Positions 6,951 through 14,836 of a stretch of DNA of 64,000 nucleotides are shown here, in pieces. The stretch lies in NCBI GenBank assembly GCA_016874755.1, contig VGTH01000014.1, forward strand, positions 51,288-115,287. Direction: 5' to 3'. The notes under the pieces were generated by a model that ran no database searches, had not been told where the DNA came from, and worked only from the letters and a program-made list of their open reading frames with translations. This stretch comes from Deltaproteobacteria bacterium. Its GTDB lineage: Bacteria > Desulfobacterota > Binatia > UBA9968. Position 1 is the first letter of the stretch. The number at the start of each line of letters is the position of its first letter. A program made the position numbers and the translations under genes.

Positions 6951-9410
6951 TTAGGCCGGCGGTCTTTGGTTGTTATTGTTGTTGGCACCGCTCGCTTGCT
7001 TCTGCTGCTCGGCGTAGTGCGTCAATTTCTTCTCTACTTTACCGTTGATCGAGTCCGCGGGAAACTCACCGTCGCCGTTGCGCACGCCGGCACCCACACC
7101 GGTGAGCACTTCGATGCCTTCGTCGATCGCACCAACGGCATAGATACGAAACTTGCCTTGCTTCACCGCGTCGATGACATCGGGCCGCAGCATCAGGTTG
7201 CGCACGTTCGAGTTCGGTATCATCACACCCTGCTCGCCCGTCAATCCTTTGAGCCGGCAGATGTCAAAGTGGCCTTCGATTTTGTGATTGACGCCGCCGA
7301 TGGCTTGGATCTCGCCGTGTTGATTGACCGAACCGGTCACCGCGATGCCTTGCTTGATCGGGACTTCCGAAAGGCTCGACAAAAGCGCGTAGAGTTCCGT
7401 CGACGAAGCGCTGTCGCCGTCGACGCCGTCGTAGGATTGCTCAAAGCAGATACTGCTCGACAAGGACAGCGGACGATTCTGCGCGTACTTGCTGCCAAGA
7501 TAACCGCTCAAGATCAGCACGCCTTTGTCGTGGGTCTTACCACTAAGCTTAGATTCGCGCTCGATGTTGACAATGCCGCCGCGGCCAAGAAATGTCTTAG
7601 CCGTGATGCGCGATGGTTTGCCGAAGCTGAAATTGCCCATCTGATAGACGGCCAAGCCGTTAATTTGGCCGACCACCGCGCCTTCCACGTCGACCAAGAC
7701 CGTTCCCTCGGCGATTAACTCCTGCAAGCGCTTTTCGATCAGGTTCAGACGAAACGTTTTTTCCGTAATGGCCCGCTCGACATGTTTGGCGCTGACCAGT
7801 TCGGCATTTTCTTTGGCCGCCCAAAAGTCCGACTCGATCAACAGATCGACCATATCGCTGAAGCGCGTCGATAGCTTGTTTTGATCTTCCACCTGGCGCG
7901 CACACTGCTCGATAACTCTCGCGACGCCGCTGGTGTCGAAGTGGCGCATCTTTTCGCGGTTGCAATAGTCGCTGATAAAGCAGGCAAAGGCCGTGATGTT
8001 TTCCTGGGTCCGGTCGATTTCAAAATTGAAATCCGCTTTGACTTTGAAAGTCTCGCGGAAATCGGGATCGGCGGTGGCCAAAGTGCGGTACAGGCCGGGG
8101 TCGCCGATCATGATGATCTTCGTATCGGTAGGAATCGGTTCGGGCCGCAAACCCTGCGGCGGCACAAAGCCAAAGAACGTGCCGGGCTCTTCGATACGCA
8201 GCTCGCGATTTTTGATCACCCGCTGCAGCGCCTCCCAGACACCGGAGTTCGATAGCACCTCCCGATCGTAAAGCACCAAGTAGCCGCCGTTGGCGCGGCT
8301 GATCGAGCCCGCTTTGATCATCGTAAAGTCGGTGATGTAGCCGCCCACCATCGGTTTTTTTTCGATGACACCGAAGAGATTGTGATAGGTCGGATTGGTC
8401 TCGACGATAATCGGCGGTCCCTGGGTCTCACTGTTGTCGACGAAAACGTTGACCCGGTAGGGCAAAAATGGATCGCTCGGCGGTTCGCCCAATTGCATCG
8501 GTCCCGCCGCCGCGGCCGCGCCCGCGGCGCCCGCTTCGGCGGCTCTGAAGCGCTGCAAGTTTTTCATGAAGTGGTCGCGCACGCCGTCGAGGTACGCGAC
8601 GATTTTGGCGTATTCCCCATACTTTTCTTTGAGGTCGGCGAGCGGGCCACGCACGAGATAATCGGCGGCTTCGGACTCCATGCCTTCCAGCTTCTCACCG
8701 ATCTCGCGTTCAAGCTTCTTGCCGTCGCGCAGGGTGTCCTCGACTTTCTTTTCTATTCCACTGCGAGTTTCTTCCAGCCGTTTCTTGTCCGCCGCGGACA
8801 GCGCGAGATACTCGGCTTCCTGCATCGGCTTGCCGTCCTTCATCGGCAGCAGCGCAATCCCCTGCGGCGTCATGCGCAGGGTAAAGCCATGCTGCATGGC
8901 TTCTTCCATCAACCCTTCCATCATTTGCTGCTGGCGCTTTTGCAGCTGTTCGATGAGCGATTGGCGCTGGTGCGCAAAATCGTCGCTCTCGAACATTTTC
9001 TTGACGTCGCGCTGCACATGCTGGACGAACAACTCCATGTCGGCCTTGAGCGCCTTACCCCGGCCGCGCCGCAGTTGGATCGCCTGCGGTCGGTCCGCAT
9101 CGGTAAAATTGTAAACGTAACAGACGTCCTCCGGAGCCGGTCCGTCGGCGTCCAAGGCCGCCCGTTGTTTGGTCACCTTGGCAAGAAACGCCTTGATGAT
9201 GCTGGTCTTGCCCGTGCCAGTCAGGCCGGTGACAAAAATATTAAAGCCCGGCTTGTCGACCCCCAGGCCAAACTCAATGGCGCGCATGGCGCGGTCCTGG
9301 CCGATGAAATCTTCCAGCGGCGTCATTTCCGCCGTGCAAGTGTACGGCAGATACGACAGGTCGCATCTCCAGGTTAATTTCTCGACGGGAACTTCGAATC
9401 TATTCGCCAT
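6951..9410 (-). CDS. Lon-like AAA+ ATP-dependent protease
   Basis: This 819-residue cytosolic protein is built as AAA+ then Lon protease domain, the stand-alone Lon-related family that lacks the classical Lon N-domain. The Walker A is GLTGTGKT (62-69). A long helical, charged insertion runs from about 130 to 310. The protease domain has the Ser-Lys dyad Ser667 (GDSASSTE) and Lys710 (GVNHKIEG). The C-terminus is a low-complexity tail (Gln/Asn/Pro-rich). The family degrades damaged or regulatory proteins, but natural substrates of this branch are poorly known. A good AGGAG ribosome-binding site precedes ATG 9410. It is transcribed alone, divergent from the M48 peptidase gene. Confidence 0.9.
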   Translation of the reverse strand: MANRFEVPVEKLTWRCDLSYLPYTCTAEMTPLEDFIGQDRAMRAIEFGLGVDKPGFNIFVTGLTGTGKTSIIKAFLAKVTKQRAALDADGPAPEDVCYVYNFTDADRPQAIQLRRGRGKALKADMELFVQHVQRDVKKMFESDDFAHQRQSLIEQLQKRQQQMMEGLMEEAMQHGFTLRMTPQGIALLPMKDGKPMQEAEYLALSAADKKRLEETRSGIEKKVEDTLRDGKKLEREIGEKLEGMESEAADYLVRGPLADLKEKYGEYAKIVAYLDGVRDHFMKNLQRFRAAEAGAAGAAAAAGPMQLGEPPSDPFLPYRVNVFVDNSETQGPPIIVETNPTYHNLFGVIEKKPMVGGYITDFTMIKAGSISRANGGYLVLYDREVLSNSGVWEALQRVIKNRELRIEEPGTFFGFVPPQGLRPEPIPTDTKIIMIGDPGLYRTLATADPDFRETFKVKADFNFEIDRTQENITAFACFISDYCNREKMRHFDTSGVARVIEQCARQVEDQNKLSTRFSDMVDLLIESDFWAAKENAELVSAKHVERAITEKTFRLNLIEKRLQELIAEGTVLVDVEGAVVGQINGLAVYQMGNFSFGKPSRITAKTFLGRGGIVNIERESKLSGKTHDKGVLILSGYLGSKYAQNRPLSLSSSICFEQSYDGVDGDSASSTELYALLSSLSEVPIKQGIAVTGSVNQHGEIQAIGGVNHKIEGHFDICRLKGLTGEQGVMIPNSNVRNLMLRPDVIDAVKQGKFRIYAVGAIDEGIEVLTGVGAGVRNGDGEFPADSINGKVEKKLTHYAEQQKQASGANNNNNQRPPA

Positions 9411-9492
9411 CTTTTCTCCTCACGGTGCAAGTCTCGCCAAGAATATGGACTCTGGCACGGGTCGTCAACATGTCCGAGCGCGCGCTTTGCTG

Positions 9493-9574
9493 CGCTCGGA
9501 ATCTCAAATCTCAGATCTCATATTTCATACCGGAGCGCTTAGCTTTTGAGATTTGAAATCTGAGATTCCGAGCG
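9493..9574. repeat. 7-nt-period inverted repeat (AATCTCA type)
   Basis: The left arm 9,493-9,520 is GAATCTC-AAATCTC-AGATCTC; the right arm 9,548-9,574 is TGAGATT-TGAAATC-TGAGATT followed by CCGAGCG. The outer 14 bases (CGCTCGGAATCTCA) are perfectly inverted and the inner parts keep the 7-nt period with substitutions. It lies between the divergent Lon-like and M48 genes. Confidence 0.8.
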
Positions 9575-9619
9575 TAGCGAGGAGTTGCACGCCAGTGGGC
9601 CGCTCCCTATACTCCATCA

Positions 9620-11041
9620 ATGATTCATCAAGGGCGCTCCCGCCGGGCCTGGCAGGTCGCATGGGCTTGGCTCCTGCTCGCTGGCTTTCCGCTGGGTGGC
9701 TGCGCCAAGCAGCTTTCATCGGTTTTGCCTTCCTTCAGTCCGCCCAGCGAAGATGAAGAAATTCGCATCAGCCGGGAGTTTCGCCGCGAAGCCAAAAAGC
9801 ACCTGCAGTTTGTCGGCGATCCCGAAGTCGAACGCTATCTTGACCGCATGGGCCGGCAGATTCTTGCCAGCATGGGGCCGCAGTCGTTTGACTATCGATT
9901 TTTCATTGTCCGCGATCCGCAGTTGAACGCCTTTGCCGTTCCCGGTGGCTCGGTGTTTTTCTACACGGGGCTAATCGAGCGCGCCAAAAGCAGCGCCGAA
10001 ATTGCCGGCGTGCTTGGCCACGAGATTGTGCACATTAAGTCGCGCCACATGGCACGGATGTCGGGCTTCGACGCAGTCTCACTGTTAAGCATGGTCGGCG
10101 CCATCTTGCTCGCCCGCACAGGCGCCGGCGCGCACGCGGCCGGCATGGTTGGTCAGGCGGTGTCGGCACAGCGTCACATCGCCTACGGCCGGCAGTTGGA
10201 GATGGAAGCCGATACCCTTGGCGTGCGCTACATGGCTGCTGCGGGCTACGACCCTAAAGGCTCATTGGCTTTTCTCAAAACCATGGAGCAGGAGCGCGCG
10301 CTCAACCCGGTCAACATCCCAACCTATTTAATGTCCCACCCGGTTACCCAGGAACGGGTCGCCAATGTTGAATTGGTGATCCGCACATTGCCGAAAAGCG
10401 ACGTGAAGCCAGTGCCGCACGATCCCTTGAGAAAAATCCAAGCCATCATCCGCATCGATCAGCGGGAAGATGCAGCAGTATTAGCTGATTACGAAAAGCA
10501 GATGCGGCAAAATCCCGAAAATGGCGAGGCTCGCCATCTCTTGGGCTTTGTGCAAATGCTAAAAAATCAGTTGCCGGAAGCTCAGCAAAACCTCGAAGCC
10601 GCTCGTCGCCTTAAAGCCGACGACCCCGAACTGCAACGGGATTTGGGTCGGCTCTACACCCAAACCGGCGACCTGGCCACCGCCCGCAAGGCGCTGGAAA
10701 AAGCTGGCGAGCTCGACCCTAAGGAACCCCTCACCTATCTCTATCGCGGTGAATTATCTGAAAAGGAGGGAGATTTGCGCGCCGCGGCAGGCGCCTATTT
10801 GAATGCCCACAATCTGGCGCCGCTTTGGGACAAGCCGCACTATCGATTGAGTATCGTCTATGGAAAGCTAGACCGCCTCGGCGACGCCCACTACCATCTT
10901 GGTCGTTCTTTTTTGCTCCAGGACGAAGATGAAAAGGCGATCGCCGATTTCGAAAGGGCGGTGAAATATTTCGGAGAAAACAGCCCGCGCGGCCAGTTGA
11001 TCAGAGATGAAATCAAAACACTGCGGGCGCGGCCAAGGTGA
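9620..11041 (+). CDS. M48-family metallopeptidase lipoprotein with TPR domain (BepA-like)
   Basis: This 473-residue exported zinc peptidase has a signal peptide with lipobox LGGC (Cys28), pointing to a lipid anchor. The M48 domain has the zinc motif HEIVH (residues 134-138) and the third ligand in RQLEMEADTLG. From about residue 280 come TPR-type repeats (ARHLLGFVQML, PELQRDLGRLYTQTGDL, PLTYLYRGELSEKEGDL). The architecture matches BepA/YfgC-like proteases that check outer-membrane protein assembly in the periplasm, so the cell probably has an outer membrane. The stop codon is 2 bp from the stop of the convergent next gene. Confidence 0.88.
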   Translation: MIHQGRSRRAWQVAWAWLLLAGFPLGGCAKQLSSVLPSFSPPSEDEEIRISREFRREAKKHLQFVGDPEVERYLDRMGRQILASMGPQSFDYRFFIVRDPQLNAFAVPGGSVFFYTGLIERAKSSAEIAGVLGHEIVHIKSRHMARMSGFDAVSLLSMVGAILLARTGAGAHAAGMVGQAVSAQRHIAYGRQLEMEADTLGVRYMAAAGYDPKGSLAFLKTMEQERALNPVNIPTYLMSHPVTQERVANVELVIRTLPKSDVKPVPHDPLRKIQAIIRIDQREDAAVLADYEKQMRQNPENGEARHLLGFVQMLKNQLPEAQQNLEAARRLKADDPELQRDLGRLYTQTGDLATARKALEKAGELDPKEPLTYLYRGELSEKEGDLRAAAGAYLNAHNLAPLWDKPHYRLSIVYGKLDRLGDAHYHLGRSFLLQDEDEKAIADFERAVKYFGENSPRGQLIRDEIKTLRARPR

Positions 11042-11043
11042 AA

Positions 11044-11418
11044 CTACTGGTGGCTGGTTAAGGCCTCGAAAGACAAGGCCCGTGTCTGAACCGGTTTCAC
11101 GTACTTGTTCTCACGTTTGAGCAGCATTTCTCGCAAATAATCGGGGTCAAAGCCCAACAAATCGCAGATGTTGGTGAACGAGAACAACCATTCGGTGTTT
11201 TCGTCCTGCACCCACTCAAGGGCACTCAAATAGCGAGTGCGTCCAGAGCTGTTGTGCGACCCGCGAAACTTATCGAGACACTCAACCGCGTCTTTTAAGA
11301 TCGCGATCATGAGCCGCTTTTCGCCTTCGAGCTTACGGGACAACCCCCCTGACCCGTAAAACTGCGAGGGCAGAAAAATATCTGGCTCCAGAATCCTAGC
11401 GAGAAAATCATCGTACAT
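11044..11418 (-). CDS. Conserved small protein of unknown function
   Basis: This 124-residue protein starts at ATG 11418, where GGGAG lies about 8 bases upstream; a longer frame to 11463 lacks such a site. The central part, SALEWVQDENTEWLFSFTN followed by ICDLLGFDPDYLREMLL, is a signature I recall from short hypothetical proteins common in deltaproteobacteria and relatives. It is probably a small all-helical domain. No catalytic motif, signal peptide or membrane segment is visible. Convergent with the M48 peptidase gene. Function unknown. Confidence 0.65.
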   Translation of the reverse strand: MYDDFLARILEPDIFLPSQFYGSGGLSRKLEGEKRLMIAILKDAVECLDKFRGSHNSSGRTRYLSALEWVQDENTEWLFSFTNICDLLGFDPDYLREMLLKRENKYVKPVQTRALSFEALTSHQ

Positions 11419-11463
11419 ATTTGGACACTCCCTCGTTTTTCTTTCAACCACGTCGTATACCAC

Positions 11464-11715
11464 AGGGTATGGTCCCGCGCAATAAAAATCTTTACTACAT
11501 ATTGCGCTTATCCCCCAAACTGGTCATTTCAATGGCGAATTTCCACGGCGTTTTCCTGACAGAAAAGGACACCGCGGGACGGAGGCACTGGGGTTTGGCG
11601 GAGTCCGCCTTGTCACTGCGGCTATTAGGCAAACTGAAATGGCGTCAGGGCGAAAACGTAAGTAGCTGATTTTGCATCCCAAAATCGGGATTTATGAGAC
11701 AGAGGACCGGCTCTC
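11464..11715. other. Intergenic, nothing recognised
   Basis: This is upstream of the small conserved gene and downstream of the Fis-type HTH remnant. I see no further coding character on either strand. It may hold the promoter of the 11418 gene and degraded remains of the regulator. Confidence 0.35.
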
Positions 11716-11835
11716 TCAGGGGAAGGTCGGCGCCTTCAAGTTGTGCTTTTCTATGCGATAGCGAAGGGTTTCGCGTGACAGGCCCAAGAGCAAGGTCGAT
11801 GGGGCGCGCACCCAACCGATGCGCGCCCCGTTTCA
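11716..11835 (-). pseudogene. Remnant of NtrC-family regulator (Fis-type HTH)
   Basis: A minus-strand frame ending at TGA 11716 reads TLLLGLSRETLRYRIEKHNL and then KAPTFP. This is the classic C-terminal Fis/HTH_8 recognition helix of sigma54-dependent response regulators (compare RAAELLGISRDTLRYRMEK). The frame opens only after a stop near 11,833. No AAA+ or receiver domain is found upstream, so only the last 33 codons or so of the gene survive. Confidence 0.6.
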
Positions 11836-12060
11836 TGACGTGAGATCGGACGTCAGTCTTTTACAACTTGACCGCTGAATGTTGGCGTCGACCTGAACCG
11901 TCGCGTGTTGGCGCGGGAACAAAGCAAGAGAGGGCCCAGCAAACGATTTGCATCATGCCGTGCCACGAGCGCTATTCAATCTACAACGAGCGAAATTCAA
12001 ACCCGCGCATTGCCATTAAAGACTGTCCAACAAACAAAAACGTACATAGGCTGAAATTAA
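11836..12060. other. Intergenic, nothing recognised
   Basis: This stretch leads up to the terminator of the E1 operon. No gene or repeat is supported. Confidence 0.3.
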
Positions 12061-12098
12061 AAAAGCTCGCGTCGACATTCATATCAACGCGAGCTTTT
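12061..12098 (-). terminator. Intrinsic terminator after the E1 alpha/beta genes
   Basis: A 12-bp perfect stem (AAAAGCTCGCGT facing ACGCGAGCTTTT) with a 14-nt loop lies 63 bp downstream of the E1 beta stop. The A-rich left side gives a T-tract on the minus transcript. The right side also ends in TTTT, so it could act in both directions. Confidence 0.75.
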
Positions 12099-12160
12099 GT
12101 CATTATGTACTTTCCGAACTTTGCGCCTTTGCGCCTCTGCGAGAGGTTTTCCGAAGACCC

Positions 12161-13174
12161 TCAGGCGATCTTGCCACCTTCCGCCAGGCGCATAACCGCG
12201 TCGACGACTTGATCTACATCGGGGATCATCGCGTCAACTAACGGCGGACTGTGCGGCGGCGGGATCGGCGCTGCCGCGACACGTACGACGGGTCCCTTCA
12301 AATCAGAAAAAAGATTCTCTTGAATCAACGCCGCAAGCTCGGCGGAAATACCGCCGGTGACCGGTCCTTCATCCAGCACGAGAGCCCGCTTGGTCTTCGC
12401 GACGGATTTGAGAATGGTTTCTTTATCAAGCGGCGCCAAAGAGCGCAGATCGACGATTTCGACATCTATCCCCTTCGCCTTTAATGCATCTGCAGCGCCA
12501 TCCGCTTTCAAAACCATGCCGCCGCAAGTAACAATTGTTAAATCCTTGCCCTCACGCCGAACAACAGCCTTGCCGATCGGCACGGTGTAATCGCCCTCGG
12601 GCACCGGTCCTTTGACACCATAGAGATGATGACTCTCAAAGAACAAAACCGGATTGGGATCGCGGATCGCCGACAGCAACAAACCCTTCGCGTCCGCCGG
12701 TGTCGTCGGCATGGCGATCTTCAAGCCAGGAAAGTGAATAAACGCGCCGTGATTGCAGCTCGAATGGCTCGGCCCGCCGCCGGAGCGCGTGGCAAACTTG
12801 TTGCGCACCACCATCGGCACGTTGACGCGCCCACCGGTCATATAGTTATAGCGCGCTGCGTGTGACGCGAGCTGGTCCATCGCCAGCGGCAGCAAGTCAG
12901 AGAATTGAATCTCCACCACCGGACGCATGCCGTTGATCGCCGCACCGACAGCCAAGCCGACGATGGCGGACTCCGAAATCGGCGTATCGAGCACGCGCTT
13001 CTCACCGAAATCTTGAATAAAACCTTTGGTGACGCCGTAGGCGCCGCCGAATAGCCCGACGTCCTCGCCCATGACGAAAACCCGGTCGTCGCGCGCCATC
13101 TCGGTGTGCAGCGCGTCGCGCAGCGCCTCCTGCATGCGCATCTCTTTGGTCGGTCCTTGAAATGTCTCAGCCAC
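12161..13174 (-). CDS. TPP-dependent dehydrogenase E1 component, beta subunit
   Basis: This 337-residue protein is the transketolase pyrimidine-binding and C-terminal half of a 2-oxoacid/acetoin dehydrogenase E1 heterotetramer (AcoB/PdhB type). Motifs include VFVMGEDVGLFGGAYGVTKG, DTPISESAIVGLAVGAA and RNKFATRSGGGPSHS. It starts at GTG 13174, not the upstream ATG: GGAGG lies 6 bases before the GTG, the family N-terminus begins there, and it overlaps the alpha-subunit stop by 8 bp (GTGGCTGA). The upstream extension is Arg-rich out-of-family sequence. No E2 or E3 gene follows; transcription ends at the hairpin just downstream. Confidence 0.88.
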   Translation of the reverse strand: MAETFQGPTKEMRMQEALRDALHTEMARDDRVFVMGEDVGLFGGAYGVTKGFIQDFGEKRVLDTPISESAIVGLAVGAAINGMRPVVEIQFSDLLPLAMDQLASHAARYNYMTGGRVNVPMVVRNKFATRSGGGPSHSSCNHGAFIHFPGLKIAMPTTPADAKGLLLSAIRDPNPVLFFESHHLYGVKGPVPEGDYTVPIGKAVVRREGKDLTIVTCGGMVLKADGAADALKAKGIDVEIVDLRSLAPLDKETILKSVAKTKRALVLDEGPVTGGISAELAALIQENLFSDLKGPVVRVAAAPIPPPHSPPLVDAMIPDVDQVVDAVMRLAEGGKIA

Positions 13175-14147
13175 GGCCCACCTCCGAAGTGGCATAGATC
13201 GCATCGAGCTCGACTTTTTTCGCCGGCAGCGGCGCCGCCTCAGCGCGCTTGGCGACCGCGTCGAGCTCGGCATAGACTTGGTCGCTCATTTTTTGAAATT
13301 CGGCTTCACTCAAATTGCCTTCTTGAATTAGTTTTTCTTTCAACCGTTTGATCGGACACTTTTGCTTCCACGACTCGATTTCTTCTTTCGTACGATATGC
13401 AGTCCCAGGTTCTCCGCCGAAGTGACCATCCCACCGGTAAGTCATGCATTCCAAGAACGTCGGGCCGCCGCCCGTGCGTCCCCGCGCCGCCGCTTGTTCG
13501 GTGGCATCGTAAACCGCCTCGACGTCGTTGCCGTCGATGGTTTTACCTTCGAAACCATAGGCGGCGCCGCGCACGGAATATTCTTTCACCGCGGTGCTTT
13601 TCTCCATGCTGACAGTCATCGCGTACTGATTGTTCTCGCAGACGTAAATCACCGGCAGCTTCCATAACCCCGCCATGTTCATCGCCTCGTGGACAACACC
13701 TTGATTGGCGGCACCGTCGCCGAAGAAACTAGCGACTACTTCCTTCGACCCGCGGACTCTCGCCGACAACGCCGCACCGGTCGCCGTCGGCACTGTACCG
13801 CCGACCGTGCCGGTGTTACCGATGAAACCAAAGCCCATATCGCCCATGTGCATCTTGCCGCCGCGCCCTTTGGAGTAACCTTCCTCGCGCCCCATGCATT
13901 CGCACAGGAGCGTATAAAGATCGGCGCCCTTGGCGATCAGATGGCCCGTGCCGCGGTGGTAGCTGGCAATCAAATCGGTTTTCTGCAGCGCCGAGCAAAC
14001 CCCAACCGCAATCGCCTCCTGGCCGCGATACGAATGGGTGCTGCCAAACATCGCCTTGCGCTGATATAGCTCTTCCAATTTTTCTTCAAACGCCCGCACC
14101 AGAATCATCTGGCGCAGCATCGTCTTTCGCTTGTTAACGTCGAGCAT
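13167..14147 (-). CDS. TPP-dependent dehydrogenase E1 component, alpha subunit
   Basis: This 326-residue protein is the TPP/Mg-binding subunit of a pyruvate, acetoin or branched-chain 2-oxoacid dehydrogenase E1. The TPP motif begins at FGDGAANQG and ends at YVCENNQYAM. SYRGQEAIAVGV and the conserved active-site RGGKMHMGD loop are also present. It is first in a two-gene operon with the beta subunit. The nearest relatives by motif are acetoin:DCPIP oxidoreductase (AcoA) and PdhA proteins, which cannot be told apart here without E2. Three Rieske/CoA catabolic neighbourhoods in the window make a role in feeding acetyl-CoA plausible but unproven. Confidence 0.88.
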   Translation of the reverse strand: MLDVNKRKTMLRQMILVRAFEEKLEELYQRKAMFGSTHSYRGQEAIAVGVCSALQKTDLIASYHRGTGHLIAKGADLYTLLCECMGREEGYSKGRGGKMHMGDMGFGFIGNTGTVGGTVPTATGAALSARVRGSKEVVASFFGDGAANQGVVHEAMNMAGLWKLPVIYVCENNQYAMTVSMEKSTAVKEYSVRGAAYGFEGKTIDGNDVEAVYDATEQAAARGRTGGGPTFLECMTYRWDGHFGGEPGTAYRTKEEIESWKQKCPIKRLKEKLIQEGNLSEAEFQKMSDQVYAELDAVAKRAEAAPLPAKKVELDAIYATSEVGRG

Positions 14148-14190
14148 GAATGCCTCCTACTTCCTTTGCTTTTCGCTATCAGTGCGTGTG

Positions 14191-14508
14191 TTACGCTGCA
14201 CGCCGCGTAAAGCTTGCTCGCCGGATTTTTATAGAAACGTCAACGCGTGCTCCAAGCCGGTTTAGAATCGCTATCAGCCTATCCACCGTGAACCGCGCAA
14301 GATCGGCGTTGCGAATCCGGGAAAAATCCGCCGCTGCTATTCCAGTTCGAGCATGAGCGCCTCGAACACTCAGTTCTTCCCGATCAAGAGTTTTGATAAT
14401 CTCCGCCGCTAGTAAAGCTTTAAACTGATCGACGTCTGCAGTCTTAAACCCCAAATCGCGGTAAACATTACCGCTACCTCGGATTGTTTCGACGTTTTTA
14501 GACTTCAT
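14191..14508 (-). CDS. HTH-domain antitoxin-like regulator (XRE/HigA-like)
   Basis: This 105-residue protein has RGSGNVYRDLGF at its N-terminus, a hallmark of the small XRE-type antitoxins that partner HigB/RelE-fold toxins, followed by a helix-turn-helix (ELSVRGAHARTGIAAADFS) and LARFTVDRLIAILNRLGARV. ATG 14508 is chosen because the family starts just before RGSGNV; a TTG start at 14571 would run through the upstream palindrome. No toxin gene is seen on either side, so it appears orphaned. Autorepression through the palindrome at 14,551-14,576 is inferred. Confidence 0.75.
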   Translation of the reverse strand: MKSKNVETIRGSGNVYRDLGFKTADVDQFKALLAAEIIKTLDREELSVRGAHARTGIAAADFSRIRNADLARFTVDRLIAILNRLGARVDVSIKIRRASFTRRAA

Positions 14509-14550
14509 GAATTGATTTCGTTCAGCCGATAGTTTTTTGTTTCTCTTAAC

Positions 14551-14576
14551 AGCTGTTGTCACTTGTGACAACAGCT
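14551..14576 (-). promoter_or_regulatory. 26-bp perfect palindrome, candidate operator
   Basis: AGCTGTTGTCAC and GTGACAACAGCT face each other around a TT centre with no mismatch. It lies 43 bp upstream of the HTH gene's start. On the minus strand its TTGTCA can serve as a -35, with TAAGAG 17 bp downstream as a -10, so a bound dimer would block transcription. Confidence 0.6.
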
Positions 14577-14614
14577 AACCCTAAGCCGACAATGAAACGG
14601 TTGCCGTGTGGTTG

Positions 14615-14731
14615 CCCTCACCCCTACCCTCTCCCATCGGAATGGGCCAGGGAGTCGAAAACCGAAACGGGCAAGACGTTTGTTTCAGAGTCCCCCTCGC
14701 CCGCAAAGCGGGAGAGGGCGGAGGGTGAGGG
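14615..14731. repeat. Palindromic intergenic element (CCCTCACCC...GGGTGAGGG)
   Basis: The left arm CCCTCACCCCTACCCTCTCCC (14,615-14,635) is the near-inverse of the right arm at 14,710-14,731 (GGGAGAGGGCGGAGGGTGAGGG). About 74 bp of non-conserved sequence sits between. Elements with these arms are common in many proteobacterial genomes and look like REP or miniature transposon remnants. It would fold into a long hairpin. Confidence 0.8.
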
Positions 14732-14836
14732 CACGTTTTGGTAAATCCCTTGCAGCGAGGTCCGATGTTTTCACGCCTGCTAATACTCACGATGCGCCCT
14801 GATGCATTTTCCGCAGCGTCAGATCGGGGCCAACGA

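Noticed and set aside
8382..9377. Long open plus-strand frame antisense to the Lon-like protease gene
   Set aside because: It is a compositional shadow. The minus strand has full AAA+ and Lon motifs; the plus frame has none.
14615..14731. Small gene across the CCCTCACCC palindrome
   Set aside because: The apparent reading frames are produced by the repeat itself on both strands.
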